In this document: piece after piece, positions 28,783 to 38,516 of the stretch
How positions within the stretch are numbered: the stretch's first letter is position 1
Layout: the number at the start of each line of letters is the position of its first letter
Source: Halomonas litopenaei
GTDB lineage: Bacteria; Pseudomonadota; Gammaproteobacteria; Pseudomonadales; Halomonadaceae
NCBI RefSeq assembly: GCF_003045775.1
Contig: NZ_PXNS01000007.1
Coordinates: 178,603-242,602 of the forward strand
Reading direction: 5' to 3'
Length of the DNA: 64,000 nt
The notes under the pieces: model-generated
The model's database searches: none
Seen by the model: only the letters and a program-made list of their open reading frames with translations
What the model was told of the DNA's origin: nothing
Program-made: the position numbers and the translations under genes

Positions 28783-29930
28783 AATTCATCGACGAATTCC
28801 GCGATCACGCCCGCGCCCGGCAGATCCTCGAACACATCACCACCCTGGTCGCCCGCCTGGCCGAGCAGCGTGGAGGCCCGGTGCGCATCATGGAGGTCTG
28901 TGGGGGCCACACCCACGCGATCTTCCACTATGGGCTGGAGGCCATGCTGCCGCCGGAACTGGAGCTGATCCACGGCCCCGGCTGCCCGGTGTGCGTGCTG
29001 CCGATGGGTCGCGTCGATGACTGCGTCGCCATCGCCGAGCGTCCCGAGGTGATCCTCGCCACCTTCGGCGACGCCATCCGGGTTCCCGGCTCACGCAAGA
29101 GCCTGATTCAGGCCAAGGCCGACGGCGCCGATGTGCGCATCGTCTACTCCCCCACCGACGCCCTGGCACTGGCCCGCAAGCATCCGGATCGGGAGGTAGT
29201 GTTCTTCGGCCTGGGCTTCGAGACCACCATCCCCTCCACCGCCCTGACCATCGCCCAGGCCGCGCGCGAAGGGGTCGACAACTTCTCGGTGTTCTGCAAC
29301 CACATCACCATCATCCCGACGCTCAAGGCGATCCTCGACAACCCTGACCATCGCCTGGACGGCTTTCTCGGACCGGGGCACGTGTCGATGATCATCGGCA
29401 CCGATCCCTACCGCTTCATCGCCGAGCACTATGGCTGCCCGGTGGTGGTCTCTGGCTTCGAGCCCCTGGATATCCTGCAGTCGCTGCTGATGGTCGTTCG
29501 TCAGCTCCACGATGGCCGCGCCGAGGTCGAGAACCAGTACCAGCGTCTGGTGACCAGCGACGGCAACCTCACCGCCCTGGAGGCCTTCCATCAGGTCTAC
29601 GAGCCCCGCGAGAACTGCGAGTGGCGCGGGCTTGGATCGATCGCCGAGTCAGGTGTCCAGATCAAGGCCGCCTACGGCGCCTACGATGCCGAACGCAAGT
29701 TTGCCGTGCCCAACCAGCAGGTGGCCGACCCCGACAGCTGCCGCTGTGGCGACGTGCTCACCGGTAATCTCAAGCCCTGGCAGTGCGAGCTGTTCGGCAA
29801 GCGTTGCACACCGGATCAACCCCGGGGCGCGCTGATGGTCTCCAGCGAAGGCGCCTGCGCTGCCTACTATCAATACGGCGGGGGCAACGTCGATAGCCCG
29901 AACCACAGCACAAGCCAGGCCGAATCATGA
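28779..29930 (+). CDS. hypD: Hydrogenase maturation protein HypD
   Basis: Fe-S scaffold on which the Fe(CN)2CO moiety is assembled. The 383 residues show CGGHTHAI, the redox pair GPGCPVCVLP and the C-terminal 4Fe-4S cysteines (CRCGDVL, CELFGKRC, EGACAAYY). Overlaps both hypC and hypE by ATGA junctions, so hypFCDE is one translationally coupled operon. Confidence 0.95.
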   Translation: MKFIDEFRDHARARQILEHITTLVARLAEQRGGPVRIMEVCGGHTHAIFHYGLEAMLPPELELIHGPGCPVCVLPMGRVDDCVAIAERPEVILATFGDAIRVPGSRKSLIQAKADGADVRIVYSPTDALALARKHPDREVVFFGLGFETTIPSTALTIAQAAREGVDNFSVFCNHITIIPTLKAILDNPDHRLDGFLGPGHVSMIIGTDPYRFIAEHYGCPVVVSGFEPLDILQSLLMVVRQLHDGRAEVENQYQRLVTSDGNLTALEAFHQVYEPRENCEWRGLGSIAESGVQIKAAYGAYDAERKFAVPNQQVADPDSCRCGDVLTGNLKPWQCELFGKRCTPDQPRGALMVSSEGACAAYYQYGGGNVDSPNHSTSQAES

Positions 29931-30982
29931 GCGATACGACGCGACGACAGCTTCCCACCCTTGCCGCCCGCGCGGTGACCCAGGCCCACGGAGGCGGCGG
30001 CAAGGCCATGAAGGACCTGATCGATGACGTCTTCGTCAGGGAATTCACCGCGCTTCCCGAGGTGCTCGAGGACCAGGCGCGGCTGGAGCTGGCCGAGCTG
30101 GCATGCCTGGGCGACCGGCTGGCCATGACCACCGACGGCTTCGTGGTCGACCCGCTGTTCTTTCCCGGTGGTGACATCGGCAAGCTGGCGGTGTGCGGCA
30201 CCGTCAACGACCTGGCCGTGGGGGGCGCCCATCCCCGCTACCTGTCCTGCGCGGTGATCCTGGAAGAAGGCCTGCCGATCGATGACCTGAGGCGCATCGC
30301 CCGCTCCATGGCCACGGCGGCCCGCGAGGCCGGGGTCGAGATCGTCACCGGTGACACCAAGGTGGTCGAGCGCGGGGCCTGCGACGGCGTCTTCATCACC
30401 ACCACTGGCATCGGCGTCATTCCCGCCGAGCGTAAGCTCGGTATCGAGCGCATTCAGGCCGACGACGTGATCATCGTCAACGGCTGGCTCGGCGATCACG
30501 GTGCCGCCATCCTGGCGGCCCGTGGCGACCTGTCGCTGGACACCGACCTGGAGAGCGACTGCGCCTCCCTCAATGGCCTGATCGAGGCACTGCTGGCCGC
30601 CGCCCCCGAGACCCGCTGCCTGCGTGACGCCACCCGGGGCGGCGTCGCCACGGTGCTCAACGAGATGGCCGATGCCTCCAGGCTTGCCATCGAACTCGAC
30701 GACCTGGCCCTGCCGCTGCGCAAGGAGGTCCGGGGGATGTGCGAGATTCTGGGCCTGGATCCACTGTACCTGGCCAACGAAGGCAAGCTGGTAGCGGTGG
30801 TGCCCGCGGCTCAGGCCGAGGCGGCCCTGGTCGCCCTGCGCGGGCATCCGCTGGGAAAGGAAGCCGCGATCATCGGTCAGGCACTGGTCGGCAAGCCGGG
30901 ACGGGTGACGCTGCGCACCGGCTTTGGCGGCCAGCGCATCGTCGACATGCTGGTGGGAGAGCAGCTACCGCGCATCTGCTGA
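29927..30982 (+). CDS. hypE: Hydrogenase maturation protein HypE
   Basis: 351-residue PurM-like ATPase that dehydrates its C-terminal S-carbamoyl cysteine to thiocyanate. The C-terminus is the required PRIC. Other signatures are GGGGKAMKDLIDDVF-like start (AHGGGGKAMKDL), TTDGFVVDPLFFPGG and RDATRGGVATVLNE. Ends 53 bases before the convergent hoxA-type gene. Confidence 0.95.
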   Translation: MSDTTRRQLPTLAARAVTQAHGGGGKAMKDLIDDVFVREFTALPEVLEDQARLELAELACLGDRLAMTTDGFVVDPLFFPGGDIGKLAVCGTVNDLAVGGAHPRYLSCAVILEEGLPIDDLRRIARSMATAAREAGVEIVTGDTKVVERGACDGVFITTTGIGVIPAERKLGIERIQADDVIIVNGWLGDHGAAILAARGDLSLDTDLESDCASLNGLIEALLAAAPETRCLRDATRGGVATVLNEMADASRLAIELDDLALPLRKEVRGMCEILGLDPLYLANEGKLVAVVPAAQAEAALVALRGHPLGKEAAIIGQALVGKPGRVTLRTGFGGQRIVDMLVGEQLPRIC

Positions 30983-31035
30983 TGCGGTGCTGACACGCTG
31001 ATGGTGGTCTGCTCAGGGCCGATTCGAATCTCGGC

Positions 31036-32610
31036 CTATTCGGGGTCTCCGGCCGCCTCGCCGATCCCGTAGCGTTGCAGCTTGGCCCTCAGGCCGATGC
31101 GCGATAGCCCCAGTTCACTGGCGGTACGCGACTTGTTGCCGCCATGACGCTCGAGCGCCCGGGCCAGGCAGCTCGCCTCCAGGCGTTCGACCCGTTCGCG
31201 CAGGGTGCCGGCGTCCTCGTCGTCCTCGTCGTCCTCGACCGGATCGGCCGTCGTATTCGCTTTCGGCGGCTCAGGCAGGTCCTGGCGCCGCTCGACTGGC
31301 GCCTGACGCCATTCATCGGTTCGCAGGTGCGGCGCCAGCAGTTCGACGCCAAGCTTCTCGCCGGTCGCCAGCATCACCATGCGGGTGATCTGGTTTTCCA
31401 GCTCGCGCACATTGCCGGGCCAGGTGTAGGCGCACAGACACGCCATCGCCTCCTCGGTGAAGCCGCCGACCCGGACCCCATGGCGGGAGGCAATCTGCGC
31501 CAGCAGCACCTCGGCCAGGGCCGCGATATCACAGGCGCGCTCGCGCAGCGGTGGCAACTGAACCGGGGCCACCGTCAGGCGATGGTAGAGGTCCTCCCGG
31601 AAGCGTCCCGCCGCCACCTCGGCCATCAGATCCCGATTGGTCGCGGCGATGACCCGAACGTCCAGCTGACGCACCTCGTTGGAACCCACCGGGCGCACTT
31701 CCCCCTCCTGCAGAAAGCGCAACAGGCGCAGCTGAAAGGCGCTGGAGGTGTCACCGATCTCGTCCAGCAGCAGGGTGCCCTCGTGGGCCCGCTCCAGCAG
31801 TCCGACGCGGCTTGAACTCGCCCCGGTGAAGGCCCCCTTGCAGTGGCCGAACAGCTCGCTCTCCAGCAGTTCATCGGTCACCGCGCCGCAGTCCAGGGCG
31901 TAGAAAGGCATCTCCGAGCGCAGGCTGCTGGCGTGGATCGCCCGGGCCATCAACTCCTTGCCGGTGCCGCTTTCTCCTGTCACCAGGACCGGCACGTCGA
32001 AGCCGGCGATGCGCGCCGCCATGTCGCACAGCGGCTCCAGCGGCGACCCCGGCGCCCGGATGATCGTCTCGAAGCCCCCCGCCTCGCGCATCCGCCGGCG
32101 GTGGGCCGCCAGCCGCGCCTGAACGGTCGGCTGGTACAGGGCACGCTCCGCGCGCAGCCGCCGACACTCCCGCTCGAGCTGATACTGACGCAGGGCGACG
32201 TCGATGGTTCGCGCCACCACCTCGACCGGACTGCGGCGACAAAGCAAGTGAAACGCCTCGGGCCAGTCACCGACCGAGGTGGGCCCATGATCGGCGATCA
32301 CCAGACACTGCACCTCGGGCCAGCGATGGGCCAGTTCCCTGGCCCAGCCACCGTCAGGGGACAGCCCCGTGCCCCTGGCGGCGTCGCCCTCAGGTGCAAG
32401 CTCGACAATCACCAGCCCGACCCACTCGGACACCAGCAGCGCCCGAGCCTCTTCCCAGTGCGTCGCCCTCAGGCACTCCAGGCGCCCTTGCATGACGCCC
32501 TCGAGCGAGCCGATTCGCTCGCTGGCGACACCGACCACCAGCACACTGGGCAGCGACTCGGCGGCAACACCGCGTCCATCGAACAGCGGACCCTCGACCA
32601 AGGTGGACAT
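31036..32610 (-). CDS. hoxA: HoxA/HupR-like NtrC-family activator of hydrogenase genes
   Basis: 524-residue sigma-54 activator, last gene of the minus-strand maturation operon. Receiver-like N-terminus (about 20-140), AAA+ domain with Walker A GESGTGKE (212-219) and sigma-54 contact GAFTGA (259-264), acidic linker, and Fis-type helix-turn-helix ([20 protein letters not shown]). The receiver is degenerate: the N-terminal acidic pair is lost (VLVVGVAS), the phosphate-accepting position appears to be Glu70 ([10 protein letters not shown]), and the usual Lys is Arg. It is probably phosphorylation-independent. The likely target is the -24/-12 promoter before hupS. Confidence 0.86.
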   Translation of the reverse strand: MSTLVEGPLFDGRGVAAESLPSVLVVGVASERIGSLEGVMQGRLECLRATHWEEARALLVSEWVGLVIVELAPEGDAARGTGLSPDGGWARELAHRWPEVQCLVIADHGPTSVGDWPEAFHLLCRRSPVEVVARTIDVALRQYQLERECRRLRAERALYQPTVQARLAAHRRRMREAGGFETIIRAPGSPLEPLCDMAARIAGFDVPVLVTGESGTGKELMARAIHASSLRSEMPFYALDCGAVTDELLESELFGHCKGAFTGASSSRVGLLERAHEGTLLLDEIGDTSSAFQLRLLRFLQEGEVRPVGSNEVRQLDVRVIAATNRDLMAEVAAGRFREDLYHRLTVAPVQLPPLRERACDIAALAEVLLAQIASRHGVRVGGFTEEAMACLCAYTWPGNVRELENQITRMVMLATGEKLGVELLAPHLRTDEWRQAPVERRQDLPEPPKANTTADPVEDDEDDEDAGTLRERVERLEASCLARALERHGGNKSRTASELGLSRIGLRAKLQRYGIGEAAGDPE

Positions 32611-32618
32611 GGCGACCC

Positions 32619-33671
32619 CTAGCGCTGCTCAAGCATGGCAAGGTGCTGGCGCGCCCGGCTCAAGGCGCGCTGCCTGAGCGCCTCACGGCGTGCGTCGATC
32701 CAGTCGAGCCAGGCGTCCATGCCCTCACCGCTGGTGGCCGACAGCCGCAGGATCTCGAGTTCTGGATTGATCCGACGGGCGTAGGCTTCGCAGGCGTCCA
32801 TGTCGAAGTCGACATGGGGCGCCAGATCGACCTTGCTCAGCAGCATCAGTGAGGCGGCGGCGAACATGTGCGGGTACTTGAGCGGCTTGTCCTCGCCTTC
32901 GGTCACCGACAGGATCACCACCTTGGCGTCCTCGCCCAGATCGAAGCCCGCCGGACACACCAGGTTGCCCACATTCTCGATAAACAACAGGCCAAGCCCG
33001 GGCGGACTTACCTGGGGCAGCGCCCGTTCGACCATGGAGGCGTCGAGATGGCAGCCCTTGCCGGTATTGACCTGCAGCGCCGGCACCCCGGTCTCGCGAA
33101 TGCGCCGGGCGTCATTGGCGGTCTGCTGGTCGCCCTCGATCACCGCCATCCCCTCGGCACCGAGCCGACGGATGGTGTCCACCAGCAGCGTGGTCTTGCC
33201 GGAACCCGGGCTCGACACCAGATTCAGCGCCAGCACGCCGTCGGCCTCGAGGCGCTGACGATTGCCCTCGGCGATGGCGTCATTGCGGGCCAGGATGTTG
33301 GTCTCGATCTCTACCAGACGGCGTTGCGACATCCCCGCCACCTCGACCCCGGCGGGGCCTGCGCCACAGTCCAGACTCACCTCGGTAGCGTGCCCTGCAG
33401 GGCCATGCACCTGGGCATGATCATGAGGGTGGGCATGGTCATGAGAGTCGCCGTGGGCGTGCTCGTGGGAATGAGCGTGAGCGTGCTCGTGATCGTGGGA
33501 ATGAGAGTGGGCGTGCTCGTGAGAGTGAGAATGCCCGTGGTGGTGGGGATGAGTGTGCTCGTGGTCGTGAGGGTGAGCGTGGGAATGAGCGTGCTCGTGG
33601 GAATGAGCATGCTCGTGATGATGGGCGTGACTCTGGTCACCGCTTTCGGCGCATCCGCAGACGGTACACAT
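32619..33671 (-). CDS. hypB: Hydrogenase nickel incorporation GTPase HypB
   Basis: Supplies nickel to the large subunit with HypA. The 350 residues open with MCTVCGC (CxxCGC high-affinity metal site), then a nickel-storage stretch at residues 15-89 with about 38 histidines in HxHx spacing, then the SIMIBI GTPase domain: P-loop SSPGSGKTT, zinc/nickel CH motif GKGCHLD, and SKVDL. The ATG at 33671 shares a base with the hypA stop (TGATG). Very His-rich HypB proteins store nickel in rhizobia; that role is inferred here. Confidence 0.94.
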   Translation of the reverse strand: MCTVCGCAESGDQSHAHHHEHAHSHEHAHSHAHPHDHEHTHPHHHGHSHSHEHAHSHSHDHEHAHAHSHEHAHGDSHDHAHPHDHAQVHGPAGHATEVSLDCGAGPAGVEVAGMSQRRLVEIETNILARNDAIAEGNRQRLEADGVLALNLVSSPGSGKTTLLVDTIRRLGAEGMAVIEGDQQTANDARRIRETGVPALQVNTGKGCHLDASMVERALPQVSPPGLGLLFIENVGNLVCPAGFDLGEDAKVVILSVTEGEDKPLKYPHMFAAASLMLLSKVDLAPHVDFDMDACEAYARRINPELEILRLSATSGEGMDAWLDWIDARREALRQRALSRARQHLAMLEQR

Positions 33672-34012
33672 CAGACAACCTCCAGTTCCTTGACGCGAAG
33701 TTCCTCTCCGCCGGTCACGTGCAGACGGGCGCTGGAACACAGGGGGCAATCGTCGCCACGCTGGGCAATATCCACCGTGCGATTGCAACCGAAACACCAG
33801 GCCGTGGCCGGTATGTTGACGATATCCAGCGTCGCCCCTTCGGCGACGGAGCCACGGGTGGACAGATCGAAACCGAACGCCAGGGCCTCGGGCTCGACGC
33901 AGGACAAGGCCCCGATCTCGAGACACACCCGGGTCACCTTCTCGAACGCCTGGACGCTGGCCTGCTCCTCGATCAGTTCGACGATGCTCTGACACAGGCT
34001 CAATTCGTGCAT
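33671..34012 (-). CDS. hypA: Hydrogenase nickel incorporation protein HypA
   Basis: 113-residue nickel metallochaperone. The N-terminal MHELSL supplies the nickel-binding His2, and the zinc site is CFGC...CPLC. The start is ATG 34012, inside the 3' end of the hupK-like gene (13-base overlap); the end overlaps hypB. Confidence 0.94.
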   Translation of the reverse strand: MHELSLCQSIVELIEEQASVQAFEKVTRVCLEIGALSCVEPEALAFGFDLSTRGSVAEGATLDIVNIPATAWCFGCNRTVDIAQRGDDCPLCSSARLHVTGGEELRVKELEVV

Positions 34013-35085
34013 GATGACCTCCCCCCTGGCGGCCCTGCCTTCCGGCACGGCGCCTGCGAAGGCGCCTGGCACAGCGCTTCACTCAACTCCTGCCACACCA
34101 CCGGCAGACAGGGATCAGCACAGCTCAGCGCCATCGCCACCCGCTGCCGGGCCCGGTTGTCGCCATCACTGAGGCCATGACTGTAGCCATGGCACTCGCC
34201 CTGGCCGTGGGCGGATTCCAGCAAGCGGGAAAGAAAGCCCTGTTGCCGCTCGCCATCGGGGCCGACAGCACCATCGAGCATGGCATCGGTCGGGGTGATG
34301 ATGTGGTAGTCGACGACCCGGTCGTCCCGGCACGCCACCCGATGCACCAGGCGTCCCCGGGCGGCCTCGGCCCAGCCACTGCCATCGGCGGCGCGCCCGC
34401 AGCGTGGCTTGCCGGCATCGCTGCTTTCCCCAGCGGTGCAGTTGCCAGCGCCGGCGCGCAGCGCAAGTATCAACTGCGCCACCTCCACCACCCGCGCCAG
34501 CATCCGCGCATACAGGCTCCAACCATCCCGCGCGATGACGCCGCCTAGCGACGCATGCCCGGCCACGCGACCCACGAAGGTGGGGTCGTCCGCCACAGCG
34601 ATTCTCCCGAACTCCCGCGGCCAGTCGGCGACCTGGCGCAACACCTCGGCGGGCCGACTCGGCGCTCGCTCAAGCCACGCCTCGATATCCTCCAGTGCGC
34701 GCTCGGCCGGACCGGCGAACACCCGCGCCTCCAGCACCTCCAGCGTGGTCAGCGAAAGCCCCGCCAGCCCCTTCAGGGAGTCGGCATCCATCGCCATCCC
34801 CAGCACCCCCGGCCAGTCCCGCAGCATGACCAGGCCATGCTCGCGCAGCGTCTCGAGCTGGATATTGCGGTGGCAGTCAGGGGCAAGCGGCAGGTCCATG
34901 GCCTTGGCCGCCGCTGCGCTCTGGGCGGCGGCGCACAGGTTGTAGAGACACCCCACCATGGTCATGGCCTCGTGACGATTTCGATCGATCAGCCACTGGG
35001 TCGGCATCCGTCCTCGCTGACTCACGCGAAACCCCGACTCGCCCCCGGGGTTGTGGCCGTGACTGATGATCAGCGTCGGCATCAT
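34000..35085 (-). CDS. hupK: HupK-like hydrogenase assembly protein (large-subunit homologue)
   Basis: 361-residue accessory protein distantly related to the hydrogenase large subunit: it keeps a segment like the large-subunit ARG-x-HW...YHIITPT ([29 protein letters not shown]) but lacks the N-terminal RxCGxC nickel motif; the C-terminal DPC element reads [11 protein letters not shown] with only one of the cysteines. HupK-family proteins take part in active-site assembly. The ATG at 35085 overlaps the stop of the rubredoxin-HupJ gene (ATGA). Confidence 0.75.
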   Translation of the reverse strand: MMPTLIISHGHNPGGESGFRVSQRGRMPTQWLIDRNRHEAMTMVGCLYNLCAAAQSAAAAKAMDLPLAPDCHRNIQLETLREHGLVMLRDWPGVLGMAMDADSLKGLAGLSLTTLEVLEARVFAGPAERALEDIEAWLERAPSRPAEVLRQVADWPREFGRIAVADDPTFVGRVAGHASLGGVIARDGWSLYARMLARVVEVAQLILALRAGAGNCTAGESSDAGKPRCGRAADGSGWAEAARGRLVHRVACRDDRVVDYHIITPTDAMLDGAVGPDGERQQGFLSRLLESAHGQGECHGYSHGLSDGDNRARQRVAMALSCADPCLPVVWQELSEALCQAPSQAPCRKAGPPGGRSSCTN

Positions 35086-36068
35086 GACGACTCGTCCTCG
35101 TCCCCTGGCGCAGAATCCAAGGACGCTCCGCTGCTGGAGACGGCTTTGGTGCCGGCAGTGGTGCCCGACGTGCGCCCGGTCAGGAAGTCTCGCCGAGACT
35201 CGAGCCCAGGCGCCGGGGGTGACCACTGGCTTACGCCAGCTTCGCCACCGCTGCCTAGGGGTTCGGGGTCGGCCGAGGGCGCCGCGGTGCTTTCAGCCTC
35301 CGCGTCAGCGTCAGCATCTGCCCCGGCGATACCCTCCTCCCCGGCCACGCTCAGCGCGGCGATATCCGCGTGGCGATCCGTCTCGGCACGGTGGGCCGGA
35401 TCGAACAGCGCCTCCATGGCGGCACGCGCCACCTCGGTGGCGTAAGCCTGGCTTGCAAACTCGCTCATGTCGGAAAACAGCGAACAGGCCAGGAAGGCGC
35501 CCACCGGCACCCGGGTATTGAAGATGAATTCGTAGTCGCCGGAGGCAAAGGAGTAGACCCGCTTGTCACCGGGACGCAGGCACTGGACGTCGTCATCGGG
35601 ACCTGGGATCACCACCAGATTCATCAGCCAGGGCGCGACCAGGATGCCCAGCAGCCCGCCCTCCCAGGGGATAAACCCCACCGCCTCGACGTGCAGCGAC
35701 AGATTGTTGAAGGGGGAATCCTTCATGCCGGTGGTCTGGATCTCGCGAAAGGTCTCGACCAGTCGCTTGACGGCGCCCATATCCGCCGTCGCAGCCCCGG
35801 CGGGTGTGGCGAGTGCGGCGGGCGCGGCGGCCGCCCCCCCGACGCCCTGCCGACCATCCAGTACCATAAACTGGTTGCGCTCACCGTCACACTGGGGGCA
35901 GCGCCAGTCCTGGGGCAGCGCCGAGAACGGCGTCCCCGGCTCGACCTGACGGACGGCGTCACCGACGGCGGGGTCATAGCAGTACCAGCAGATCTTGCAC
36001 TCGAGCCGGGCGTCGTCGTCCAGACGCGCCAGGTCTCCGAGAAACGAACCTTCGAATCGTGCCGTCAC
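35082..36068 (-). CDS. Rubredoxin-HupJ fusion hydrogenase accessory protein
   Basis: 328-residue protein joining two usually separate accessory proteins. Residues 20-65 are a rubredoxin domain with CxxC pairs C24/C27 and C57/C60 (CKIC, CPQC), as in HupI/HoxR. From about residue 95 a HupJ/HoxT-type domain follows (RLVETFREIQTTGM, VEAVGFIPWEGG, GILVAPWLMNLVVIPG). The last 80 residues are disordered and acidic. The GTG start at 36068 overlaps the hupH stop as GTGA. In other bacteria these proteins help assemble or protect the small subunit in air. Confidence 0.82.
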   Translation of the reverse strand: MTARFEGSFLGDLARLDDDARLECKICWYCYDPAVGDAVRQVEPGTPFSALPQDWRCPQCDGERNQFMVLDGRQGVGGAAAAPAALATPAGAATADMGAVKRLVETFREIQTTGMKDSPFNNLSLHVEAVGFIPWEGGLLGILVAPWLMNLVVIPGPDDDVQCLRPGDKRVYSFASGDYEFIFNTRVPVGAFLACSLFSDMSEFASQAYATEVARAAMEALFDPAHRAETDRHADIAALSVAGEEGIAGADADADAEAESTAAPSADPEPLGSGGEAGVSQWSPPAPGLESRRDFLTGRTSGTTAGTKAVSSSGASLDSAPGDEDESS

Positions 36069-36919
36069 GCCATCGCCTCCACTACCTGCTTGAGTCGAAT
36101 CACCGAATCGGCGATGTCTTCGGCCGCCGCGCAGGCCACCTCGGGCACATCGGAGACTTCGATGACGTCCAGAATCAGCGAGTCCTGGGAATTGAAGTAG
36201 CGCACCCGCCAGACGTGATCGAGGGCGGTGCTGTCGATACGACAGTTGCCGTAGCCCCGCGACAGGATGGTGACCTCGCCCCGACCCAGCGCCTCGTCCA
36301 GATAGGCCAGATCCTCCGGGGTATGGGGCAACAGCGACAGGTTGATGGCATAAGGCTCGCCACCCGGGACACGCTCCTCGCAGCGCTCGATCAGCTCCGA
36401 GATGATAAAGGGTCCGTTGACCACACCCTGGCCGGCCTCCGGCGGGCAGAAGATGCGCTGCTGGCGGCATTGCCCCACCGCCAGGGGCACCACGCCGATC
36501 TCGATATGTTCCCGCACACTGCCCGAGGCGTGATCCACGTCACGGGAGGTCACCCGCCACAGACCGGCGAAGACCGACTCCTGAATCTCGACGGCGCCAG
36601 CACCGGTACCAGTGCCACCCACCTTGATCGCGACCTCACCCTCGCCGAGCGCATCGGCCAGCGCCTTGCGATTCTCGGCATCTAGCGACGGCAGCTCGAC
36701 CATCAGGTTGCCGCCCTCCGGCGTCCACTGGGCGGCCCTGTCGGCCAGAGCGCTGAGGGCATCCAGCGCCGGCCGGATGCGCTCGGGGTCCTCCACCTCG
36801 GGAAAGCTCGGCTGAAAGGTGCTCATTCCCGATGGCATCGGCAGGTAATCGAGCACGGCCTCCTCGGGCTGGCTGCCAGGCCCGATACCCGGCGATGACG
36901 GCATGAATCCCTGGGTCAT
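36065..36919 (-). CDS. hupH: Hydrogenase accessory protein HupH/HyaF
   Basis: 284 residues, the usual HyaF/HupH length. Conserved stretches include GIWRVT-like GLWRVTSRDVD, PHTPEDLAYLDEALGRGEVTILSRGYGNCRI and HVWRVRYFNSQ. It assists maturation of uptake hydrogenase subunits. The start is ATG 36919, overlapping the hupG stop (ATGA); the end overlaps the following GTG. Confidence 0.86.
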   Translation of the reverse strand: MTQGFMPSSPGIGPGSQPEEAVLDYLPMPSGMSTFQPSFPEVEDPERIRPALDALSALADRAAQWTPEGGNLMVELPSLDAENRKALADALGEGEVAIKVGGTGTGAGAVEIQESVFAGLWRVTSRDVDHASGSVREHIEIGVVPLAVGQCRQQRIFCPPEAGQGVVNGPFIISELIERCEERVPGGEPYAINLSLLPHTPEDLAYLDEALGRGEVTILSRGYGNCRIDSTALDHVWRVRYFNSQDSLILDVIEVSDVPEVACAAAEDIADSVIRLKQVVEAMA

Positions 36920-37326
36920 GTTCGAACACTCCCGTCGCGAGCGATGATATTGGCGCTGGCAGACGTCCCTTGCAGAATGGCGTGGATCTCGCCAAGGTAG
37001 TCGTCCCAGTCGCGCACCTTCGAGATCACACCGGTCATCCGCCCGTCCTGGAAAAACAGCAGTGAAGGCACCGGCCACACCTGAAAGCGTTCGCGGGTGG
37101 CGTCTTCTTCCGCGCGATCCACCACCGCGGACTTGAAGCGCCCCGGGAAGGCCTTGACCAGCTCCGGCAGAATGGCGGCCACATCGTTGGTCTCGAGGTT
37201 GGTGGCCGGATCGCCACTGAGAAACAGCACCCGGGCGCCTGGCCCCGTCACGAAGGCCGCCAGTTTCTCCCCGGCGAGGCAGGGATAGTCCAGTTCATTG
37301 ATCAGCCGGTGCAATGGCCCCGTCAT
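36916..37326 (-). CDS. hupG: HupG/HyaE-family thioredoxin-fold chaperone
   Basis: 136-residue thioredoxin-like protein without the CxxC redox pair (VWPVPSLLFFQDGRMTGVI), as typical of HyaE/HupG, which binds the Tat-bound small-subunit precursor. I choose ATG 37326 because AAGGGAG lies nine bases upstream; an in-frame ATG at 37350 is possible. Ends overlapping hupH. Confidence 0.83.
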   Translation of the reverse strand: MTGPLHRLINELDYPCLAGEKLAAFVTGPGARVLFLSGDPATNLETNDVAAILPELVKAFPGRFKSAVVDRAEEDATRERFQVWPVPSLLFFQDGRMTGVISKVRDWDDYLGEIHAILQGTSASANIIARDGSVRT

Positions 37327-37408
37327 TGGCGTGACTCCCTTGTCGCTCACTTGTCGCTCACTCGCTTGTGTTGTCGATCACCCGCTTGCGTTGTCACCCG
37401 TGGCGTAC

Positions 37409-37738
37409 TCACCCGGTGGAGGCACCCGCCTTGCGCGCCGCCTCCAGATGCGGCGGCAGGCGGGGTTCACCCTGCTCCAGGTCTGCAAACAGTCCCGCCT
37501 CGACCATCCCTCCCTCGGCCGCCATGGCCATGGCCTTTAACGCATCGCTGATGCGCAGCGCCTCATCGGCCTCCAGCACCCGGCGCGCCGCTCCCAGAAA
37601 TACCAGCAGCCAATCGCCGGGGCTCACCGCCTCGACCAGGGAAATATCGACCTCTTGTCGATTCTCTGCCCCGTCGCTGACACAGATGGCGAGCGTCCCG
37701 CTGACCTCAAGCACCCGCATGGGAATGCCAATGCACAT
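37409..37738 (-). CDS. hupF: HypC-family chaperone HupF
   Basis: 109 residues beginning MCIGIPMRVLE, with the invariant Cys2; longer C-terminus than HypC, as usual for HupF. In Rhizobium HupF stabilises the large subunit at higher oxygen. It starts 7 bases after the hupD end; hupG follows 82 bases later. Confidence 0.88.
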   Translation of the reverse strand: MCIGIPMRVLEVSGTLAICVSDGAENRQEVDISLVEAVSPGDWLLVFLGAARRVLEADEALRISDALKAMAMAAEGGMVEAGLFADLEQGEPRLPPHLEAARKAGASTG

Positions 37739-37745
37739 ATCGCGG

Positions 37746-38516
37746 CTACTCCTTTACAGGGCTTTCGGTAACACCATCCCGCTCGCTTCCCGCCTCGCGA
37801 GACGGGTCGCCGTGCGCCCCGTCAGGATGGCCAAGGTCCCTCGCCAGAAAGCGCGGATCACCCACACGGCAGGCCTCGCGGGGCGAGGGACGCATGTTTT
37901 CGTAGTGGTGAAGGGCGAGAGCCGAAGGCGCCAGTTCGGCGATGGGGGCCTGGTGATCGCGGCTGTATCCGGGGCTGTGTTGAGAGCCGTGTTCGGGGCT
38001 CTGTTGAGAGCGAAGTTGGGGCCTGGCGCCCCAGGACGCCAGCTCATCGACCACCAGGCGGATCACCTCGTCGATTCGCGCGGCGATCTCCGGTCGCAGC
38101 GAGCCGCCATAATCGTCCAGCACCGAGGGCTGAACACCGACCAGCATCACCCGCTGTGGCTGCCAGCAGAGCAGCTGCGCCGCCGCCAGCACCTCCTGAA
38201 AGCCGGTCTGGTGCAGCGACATCTTCTTGGCGCCCATGAAACTCGGCACCGCGTCATCGCGCACCACATGCACACTGCCCGGGGCCAGGCCGTAGTCGAT
38301 GGCATCGATGACCAGCAGGCACTCACAGGACTGCACGTAGGGCAACAGGTAGAGTCCCTGGGTCCCGCCATCCATCACGGTCACCGCCTCGGCAAACGTA
38401 TAGCGCTGGTGAAGCGCCTCCACTGCGCGGACTCCGAAACCCTCGTCGGCCCACAGCACATTGCCGATACCCAGCACCAGAATCGATGGCGTCGCCTCGT
38501 GATCATCTGTCTTCAT
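37746..38516 (-). CDS. hupD: Hydrogenase maturation protease HupD/HyaD
   Basis: Endopeptidase that removes the C-terminal peptide of the large subunit once nickel is in place. The metal-sensing residues are visible: Glu in NVLWADEGFGV, Asp in IDAIDYG and His in MSLHQTGFQ. At 256 residues it exceeds the usual 195-200; the extra 60 or so C-terminal residues (RSQQSPEHGSQHSPGYS...) are hydrophilic. First gene after the 775-base gap that contains a terminator, so it may have its own promoter. Confidence 0.9.
   Translation of the reverse strand: MKTDDHEATPSILVLGIGNVLWADEGFGVRAVEALHQRYTFAEAVTVMDGGTQGLYLLPYVQSCECLLVIDAIDYGLAPGSVHVVRDDAVPSFMGAKKMSLHQTGFQEVLAAAQLLCWQPQRVMLVGVQPSVLDDYGGSLRPEIAARIDEVIRLVVDELASWGARPQLRSQQSPEHGSQHSPGYSRDHQAPIAELAPSALALHHYENMRPSPREACRVGDPRFLARDLGHPDGAHGDPSREAGSERDGVTESPVKE

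Noticed and set aside
33377..33640. Plus/minus frames rich in Thr, Val or Met opposite the HypB histidine stretch
   Set aside because: They are shadows of the CAY-rich coding repeat on the other strand or frame; no ribosome site or family.
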